A stretch of DNA of 22,365 bases from Saprospiraceae bacterium. GTDB taxonomy: Bacteria > Bacteroidota > Bacteroidia > Chitinophagales > Saprospiraceae. Positions 1-9,000 of this stretch are shown piece by piece (position 1 is the stretch's first letter; each line of letters begins with the position of its first letter). The stretch covers positions 1-22,365 of the forward strand of contig JALZWC010000473.1 in NCBI GenBank assembly GCA_023300255.1. Direction: 5' to 3'. A model generated the notes under the pieces. The model ran no database searches. It saw nothing but the letters and a program-made list of their open reading frames with translations, and was not told where the DNA came from. The translations under genes and the position numbers were made by a program.

Positions 1-3000
1 TTCATCGCTGAAGAAAGTAATACAGGAGATGTGGCATTTATTTTTCATGTAGGTGGAGAGGAAGGTAGCTTGTATATTGATAATGTTCATTTTGCAGAAG
101 CTTGTGGTACAGAAATATGCGACAATAATATTGATGATGATCATGATGGATTAATAGACGCAGAAGATCCTGATTGTTCTTTATCAAATATTTGTGCTTC
201 TACTGGCACAAACTTATTTCATAATCCTAGTTTTGAAGAAGGTAATTGGACAGGATCAGAAACATTCCTTCCAGGAGTAAGTGCTACTCCAAGTAGTCAA
301 ATTTCGGATTGGAGTGTTGGTAGTTCTATTTGGGTAGAAACGACAAAAGCTACAGAAGGAAACAAAGTGCTCTATCTAAATAGTGAAGATCCAGACCAAA
401 CGGTATGTATAGATCAAAAATACAATCTCGGTTATAGTCAAATATTGAATGATTGTGACACTTACCAAATCTGTTTTGATTGGGCTTCTTTTAACAGAGA
501 CTATCCAGATGGTCGTACTGCTATATCACAACCTGCGATAGATGTTCTTTACCTAGATTCAAATGATGAAAATATTCGTTTCGCAAGTCTTCCGCTTGGA
601 AAAGCTGTTGCTAATCAAGATTGGGACAATTTAGATTGGTCTAGTATCTCTGTTAATTTTCAATTAAAAGGTAGCTTAACGCCTCCTCCTAATGCGACAA
701 AGATCACTGTATTTATTTCAGAATTTTCAGGCAAGGCAAATGGTTTAATATTTGATAACGTTAAGTTATCTGTTACACAAGATATAGATTGTCCATTACC
801 TCCTTCCTCTTGTGATTTCACAGCGGACGCAGGATTAGATGAAAATAACTGTGCTAAAATAGGTGTGACTCTTACAGCTACTTATAATTCTTCCAACACT
901 GGAGGAACTTATACTTACTTATGGGATACAGGTGAAACCACTCCTTCTATTAATGTAAATCCAATTACTACGACTACTTATACGGTAGCAGTATCAGATG
1001 GTACTTGTACTTCTTATGACCAAGTACTAGTCGATATGAATGATTGCATGGAAATATGTGATAATGGAATTGATGATGATGGAAATGGACAGACAGATTG
1101 TGAGGATGATGCTTGTAGTAAACCAGTAGTTATTGATGCAACTTTAGCCAATCCTAGTAACTGCCCAGACTTAGATAATGGATCAATTACTATTGATGCA
1201 ACTGGAAGTAGCTTAGAATATAGCATAGATGGTGGTACGACTTATCAAGCTAGCAATGTATTCACCAACTTGGAAGACGGTATATATACTATTCAAGCAA
1301 GAAATACAGTATCTGGTTGTGTCACGAGTTATAGTGGTTCTAAATCTACCACACTTTTAGATCCTATTTGTCCAGAAATATGCGATAATGGAATTGACGA
1401 TGATGGAGATGGACAAATTGATAGTGATGACCCTGATTGTGATTGTGTCAATGAATTAAAAAATCTTGCACTTGGAAAAACAACTACGCAGTCTAGTAAT
1501 TTCAATAATACTTTTATTCCTAGTAAAGCTACCAATACTAATGTGGACGATTTTACGCACACCCAAAATGAGCAACATGCTTGGTGGGAAATAGATTTGG
1601 GAGGCATCAAAAATATTAAAAATATCAGAATATGGAATCGGGCTAACTGTTGTCAAACTAGATTGTCTAATTTCCATGTATTTGTATCTGATACACCTTT
1701 TACTAGTACCACGCCAGCTGCTACAATCGCACAAACTGGTGTATGGAGTGAATTTACCGAAGATTATCCAGTTCTACATCATGTTGTTTCTCCATACAGA
1801 ACAGGAAGATATGTACGAATACAATTGGATGGCACTAATCCTTTGAGTCTCGCAGAGGTAGAAATCATTGGTTGTGAAGCAGAAGTTTGTGATAATGGAA
1901 TAGACGACGATGGCGATGGCCAAACAGATTGTGCAGATGGAGATTGTGGTACGCCTTCTATAGACTCTGTTGTACCTACAACACCTGATTGCGTAACATT
2001 AGACGATGCATCAATTACCGTTAATGCAACAGGAGCCAATTTAGAATATAGTATCGATAATGGTACTACTTTCCAAACTAGTAATGAATTCTTAAATCTA
2101 GGATTAGGTACCTATAAAGTTGTTGTCCGAAATAGTACGACCCAATGTGATATAAGCTACGATAACAATCCAGTAATTATTGATCAAACACATTGTCCAG
2201 AAATTTGTGATAACAATATTGATGATGATGGTGATGGGGAAATTGATTGTAATGATGGAGATTGTGGTAAAGCAGTAATTACTTCTGTAACGCCTTCTAA
2301 TCCAAACAACTGTCCTGACTTAAATAATGGTACAATCACGATTGTAGCAACAGGAGACAATTTAGAATATAGTATAGACAACGGAAATACCTATCAAAGT
2401 AGTAATCAATTCAACAATTTAGTAAAAGGTACTTATAGTATAAGAGTCCAAAATACGATAACGGGTTGTTTAGCAACCTCTTCCACTACCCTATCTGATT
2501 CTTCTTGTGATGAAGATTGTACAGATGGAATAGATAATAATGGTGATGGACAAATAGATTGCGAAGACGATGCTTGTGGCAAACCAGCAATAATAGAAGT
2601 TGTACCAGAAAATCCAGACAATTGTCCAGTATTAGATAATGGTCAAATTACAATTATTGCCTCTGGTGCAAACCTGAAGTATAGTATAGACAATGGAGTA
2701 ACTTTCCAAAATGCTAGAATTTTCGCCAACTTAACAGATGGCGCTTATAGCATAATGGTGAGAAACACAACAACTGGCTGTGAAGTAACACATACTGCCA
2801 CGATCAATTTAAGCGATCCAGTCTGTGTAGAAATTTGTGATAATGATCATGATGATGACGGAGATGGATTAATTGATTGCTTAGATGGTGATTGTGGCCA
2901 ACCAACTATTACGGATGTTAATCCAAGCAATCCAGATAATTGTCCAGTCTTGGATAATGGTCAAATTGTTATTACCGCTACAGGTCCAAATTTAGAATAC

Positions 3001-6000
3001 AGTATTGATGATGGAACTACGTTCCATCCTACGGATACTTTTAAAAATCTACTAGCAGGTATTTATCATATCCATATACGGAATAGTATTTCTGGTTGCT
3101 CAGAAGTCTACCCTAATAATCCAGTAACGTTAAGCGCACCAACTTGCGAAGAAATTTGTGATAATGGCATAGATGATGATGGCAATGGATTAATTGATTT
3201 CCAAGAAAGACAATGTAGACAAAGAATGCCAAGAATTTTCCTACCAATTAATAATTGGTTATGTGAAGGAAGTAATTATATTTTTGAAGTAGAATCAGCT
3301 TTACCTGGATTTACCTATGATTGGAATTTCGGACCCTATTCTTCTATAGCAACTGCTACGGGAATTGGACCACATACTATTCAATTTGATCCACCAACAG
3401 GAACAGAGGCTATCTTTCCAGAAGTATATTTCACGGCTATCGCTCCTAATTATGAAATAAGAGATACTTATAATTTCCAAATACGTCCTGAGATTGTAAT
3501 CACCAAGATTGATTCTAATAATCCAAGTGATTGTGGAGAAAATGATGGTAGTATTAATTTAGATATCCAAAAGCAATCAGACGCTTGTATAGAAATTAGT
3601 TTTGATGGAGGAAATGTTTGGGTACAAGAAAATAAAGTTCAATTTGAACAATTAAGATCTGGTAATTATAATATTGTTGCTAGGTATTGTGATGAGCCAT
3701 GTGGAACAGTTAGCAATATTGTTACCTTGACTAATCCAGGCACTTCTACTATTCTAGGAAACGATGATTTTACAGATCTTTGTCCAGGACAAATTTATGC
3801 AAATACAGTAATTAGTAATGATATCATACAAAATAGATCTGCTAGTTATAGCATTGCTTCACCAGCTTCACAAGGAACAGTTACAATGGAATCAGATGGT
3901 TCTTTTGAGTATATTGTAGCAGACTCCCTATTTTGTGGTATTGACCAATTCAGCTATAGTGTTTGTAATCCAAGCAATACATGTTGTACTACTGCATTTG
4001 TCACTTTATACTTAACAGATACAACTGACCCGACACTAGAAAATGTACCAGCAGATATTACAATAGGTTGTGATGAAGAAGTTCCATTACCTCCGTTTAT
4101 CACTGCGTACGATAATTGTCCAGCTATTTCTATAGACAAGGAGGAAGTAAGTACACAAGGTTTAAATGGATGTGCTTTACATAGCTATACGATCACCCGA
4201 TCATGGACAGCTACAGATGTATGTGGTAATAGTACAACGGATGAACAAGTGATCTCTATTGAAGATGCGATTGCACCAGATATTTTCAGAATATACACTT
4301 TACCAAATGGCAAAAAAATGGTAGCAGGAGTAATGGAAAATGTTTCTGAAAGTTGGAAAACAGTATCTTTCCCAATTCAATTTTCACAAGCACCATTAGT
4401 GTTCACACAAGTGGTCTCTAATAAAGATACCGCATCGGTGACTTCAAGAATTAGAAATATTTCTGCGAATCAATTTGAATTAAAAATACAACAAGAAGAA
4501 GGTGCTACTGATCCGCATTTCAGAGAAACGGTTTCTTGGATTGCAATGGAAGCAGGAGCTCAAACAGAAGGTTATTTATTAGATGCTAATACAATAGATG
4601 TTTCAGATGCTATAGCTACTGTCAATTTTACTAATGCATTTAATAATGCGCCTGCATGCTTTATGAGTATGCAAACGATTAACGAAGTAGATCCTGGAGC
4701 TCCTAGGTTAAAGAACTTAGGAACCAGCTCTGTACAAGTCAATATTCAAGAAGAAAATTCTGCTGATACAGAATCAGTGCATACTCCTGAAACAATGGCT
4801 TACTTAGCATTAGAACAAGTAGGAAACATCAAGAATAGTGTAGGAGATATTATAGGAGAAGTAGGAACAAGAGAGATCAATCATGAATGGACTAGAGTCA
4901 TGACCGAGAATACTTACTATAATCCAGTAATTATTACGCAGACAACTACTAATAATGGTGCACAGCCAATATTATCAAGAGTCCGTATGGATCGTTCTGG
5001 AAGTTTTGATCTACGGCTACAAGAATGGGATTATTTAGATGGATCACATGCTCTAGAAACTGTCCACTATATCATTATTGAAGGGAGTATTCCATTAAAT
5101 GCAAGCAAATATTGTGAATATGGAACGGATAGTTTAGAGTTAGGGGTAGATATGATTGCAGTCGATAATTGTGATCCTAGCGTAAAAATTCAATACGCAG
5201 AAAGCAAAGCTATAGCTGGCGCTAATAACCACACAATCCGAACTTGGTTTGCAGAAGATGCTTGTGGAAATAATACCGTATACAGTCAAGTAATTAATTG
5301 TCAAGGTATCTCTCTTCGTATGAAAGCTTACTTACAAGGAGCTTTGGTTAATAATGGTACAACTGGCTTAATGCGAGATGACCTAAGAACAAAGGGATTG
5401 ATTCCAACAACAGAACCCTACACCGATTCAGAAGGTTTTACACATGTTGGCACTGGTGGTGGAGAAACGGTAAGTGCTGAAATACTTGCGCAAACAGGAA
5501 ATGATGCGATCGTAGATTGGGTCTTTGTAGAAGTAAAAGATGGTAATAATAACGAAAATGTTTTAGTGACTTGTTCTGCTTTATTACAGCGAGATGGAGA
5601 TGTCGTAACTACCGAAGGGGAGCCTATCATTAGTTTTTATAACTTAGCTCATGGAGACTATTATATCAAATTAAGACATAGAAATCACTTGGGAGCAGAA
5701 ACGGCTTATCCTTATACTTTTACAGCGAACAATACACCATTCATTGATTTTAGTGATGGGTTCACTCCTGTAAGAGGAAATACACCTAGAGTAGAAATTG
5801 ACGATAAATTAGCTTCTTGGAGTGGAGATTTAAATGGCGATGATTTGACTGTTTTCCAAGGACCTAATAATGATATCTTCTACATGTTTTTGCAAATCTT
5901 ATTAGATGAGCAAAACGGAGAAAAATTAAGTAATTTCATTAGTTCAGGATATACGACAAGGGACTTTAATATGGACGGTACCGTAATCTTCCAAGGGCCT

Positions 6001-9000
6001 AATAATGATCGATCGATCCTTCTTTGGAATACCGTTTATAATCACCCAGATAACGAGCAGAATCAATCTAACTTTGTAGTCACTACTGCAGAAATAGTCA
6101 CACAAGCTAATTATGATGATTGCGCTAGAGACAATACACAAAGTTTCTGTGATTTTGATAACGATGGCAAATTAAATGGCTCGGATCCAGACGATGATAA
6201 TGATGGCGTTGCAGATGGTAATGATATCAATCCTTATGATAAAAATAGCGATACAGATGGAGACGGTATCTCCGATGATATAGAAACAGGACAAGATGGT
6301 ACCTACCAATCTGGTATTGATACAGATCCATTAAGTCCTTGTGATCCACATCAAGATAACGGTGTATGTATAGGAATAGATATGGATGGAGATAGTCTAT
6401 ATTTTAACTATCCAGTGAACCATGCTAAATATGATCGTAACGATCAAAATGCATGCGAACCTAATGGGGATGCTGCACAGTGTAGTTGCCCAGATGAAGA
6501 TGGTGATGGCTATATTTTTGTTTGTAGTGGAGATGCCAATACAGGCAGTACAATCCGAATACCCGTAGAAGATTGGTTAGCACAACAAGCTATCGGTACA
6601 GTCTGTGGCCCTTGTCAAGGCAATACAGTTACTAGCTGTGAGGAAGGTGTTCAATTAATAGGTAGTACTTATACAGCAGTAAAAGGAGCTAACAATCATC
6701 CTGAAATATTAAACTTCAATATTCCTAAAGGAGAAAATCGAACGCTGGTAATTATTGCAGATTTTGAAAGAGAACACTGTATCAATTCAACGAATTGTAA
6801 TCCAATTACGAATCCAAATGGAGAAGGATTGAGAGATAACTTTGCTTTCAAGAATACTAATAATGGTACACCATTTATCAGTATACAATTAACGGGTACA
6901 GCTGGAAGTGTTTCTCTTAACAGTTCCGTCGATCCTTCTTTGAAACGAAATATATTGAAGTATAATTCAACGAATGGAACTCCAGAAAAAGCCTTTCACT
7001 CTAGAGAATTATATATGCTAACAGTGGAAGAAGCATCTTTTGATGCATTACTAGGTAATGTTAACTCTGGTGCAATCACTATTAAACTACCAGGTGTCGC
7101 TCTTTCTCAAGATGTTGCTGATGAAGCTATACTTTTCGCCTATGTCTTTGAAAACGTAGCACAAGAAATAGATGCTATTAGTCTATTCAAAGGAAACTTA
7201 GGAGATGATAATGTAACAGGTGATTTTACTTTATCGTTAAATGACTTTGGTAATGGAACACCTACCAATAAAGCCGAAGATGGCCTATTAGTTATTGGTT
7301 TAAATTCTATAGAGGATGCAGGGTTCAATACACTAGAAGGATTTACAGAATTAGATGCAGTATCTATCCAAAATAAAAAAGGAAATTTCACTCAAAGCAA
7401 TGAAGGAGATGGTATAAGTACCTCTGTTCAATTTAGGAATGGACTTGTTTTAGAACCGCTTCAATTACAATCAACTGGATCTGATTCTAGTCCTTCTATC
7501 GGAGGAGCAGGTCTTGTATTTGGTATTCGCTCTTGTTATGATAATTCATTGAATACACCTGCTTTAATTGATAATGATGGAGATGGATTTTATGCAAATG
7601 CGAATCCATATGATGCGCAAGATGATAATGCTTGTTACCCTGAAGTAAGTGCCCTTTGTGTTGGAGAAGATAATGACGGAGATGGCGTATATGGTAATTA
7701 TCCAGTAACAAGTAATCTATACGATGTTGAAGATACAAATCCATGTGTCCCTTTTGAACATCTTTTCGTATGCGCGCCAATAGACCAAGATAATGATGGC
7801 TATTATGGCAATGCCGATCCTAGTGATGCTAGTTTTGATACAGACGATAATAATAGTTGTATCCCAGAAGTGGGTACAAGTTGTGTTGGTATAGATAGTG
7901 ATAATGACGGAACTTATGGAAACTATCCAGCTACACATCCTAACCATGATGTAAAGGATACGGACCCATGTGTTCCAAATGAAGGTATCTTTGCTTGTAA
8001 TCCATTAGATAATGATGCAGATGGTTATTATGCAAATGTTGATTCAGGCGATCCTTTATATGATACAGACGATAATAATCCATGTACGCCTGTTGTATCT
8101 AGTAATTGTATTGGAATAGATGAAGACAGCGATAATTACTTTGAAAATTATCCATCAACGCATAGCCAATATGATCCAGATGATACGTACGAGTGTAGTC
8201 CAGATCCAAGTATCTGTAATAATGCAGATGATGATGGAGATGGTATTGCAGCTATTAATGATCCTAATGATAATGATCCTTGTGATCCTATACCAGGTAA
8301 CGCAAATTGTATAGCAATAGATAATGACTTTGATGGATATTATGCGAACTACCCTACTGATCATAATCTATATGATCCAAATGATAATGATGATTGTACC
8401 CCTAGTAGTTCCGCGTGTGCTTCTTGTACCACTTTCTACAGCTTTGCGAAGATTTGTATAAATGCTGGCACAGCTAATGAGGAAACGATCACCACTAATA
8501 ATCCTGATTATTATACGAGTGATAACCAAAATGCATATTGTGGCCCTTGTGCAGATTATTCAACGATAAGTGATGGTAGTTGGGACGATACGAATATATG
8601 GAAAAATGGAAATATACCTCCATATATTTTAAATGGAGAGAATGTGATCATCAGACATATTGTGACGGCTCATCAAGAGGTAAAAATTCAAAGTGAGGCT
8701 AACTTATATATTAGAGCAGGTAATTTACATGTAAAGGACAACTCTATGTTCCTATTTGGTGGAACCCTTTCTGCCTTAGAATCAGAAATAACGGTAGATC
8801 AATCTTTCATAATTGATCAAGCAGAATCATTTGTCTTATTACGAGATGGACTATTAAATATAGGCCAAGGATATAATAATAATGGTGGATCAACAGTATA
8901 CTATGAGAACATGTGTGTTGAGCTTTCCAATGGAAATTATGTATCTAATTATAATCTAGAAGTCATGGAAAGTACTTACTTGACAATCGCTAATGGCAAT

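Noticed and set aside
31..33. ATG at 31 as the start of gene A
   Set aside because: The frame is open to base 1 and residues before it align with the middle of a jelly-roll domain in B, so the Met lies inside a domain; no signal peptide follows.
2200..3216. CRISPR-like direct repeats in the periodic array
   Set aside because: The period of about 315-324 bp, the intact reading frame and the degenerate units show protein-coding repeats, not a CRISPR array.
6604..6615. CGPC as a thioredoxin active site
   Set aside because: The surrounding residues lack the thioredoxin fold pattern (no preceding Trp, no cis-Pro region) and the motif sits in a 45-aa module repeated five times between stalk repeats.
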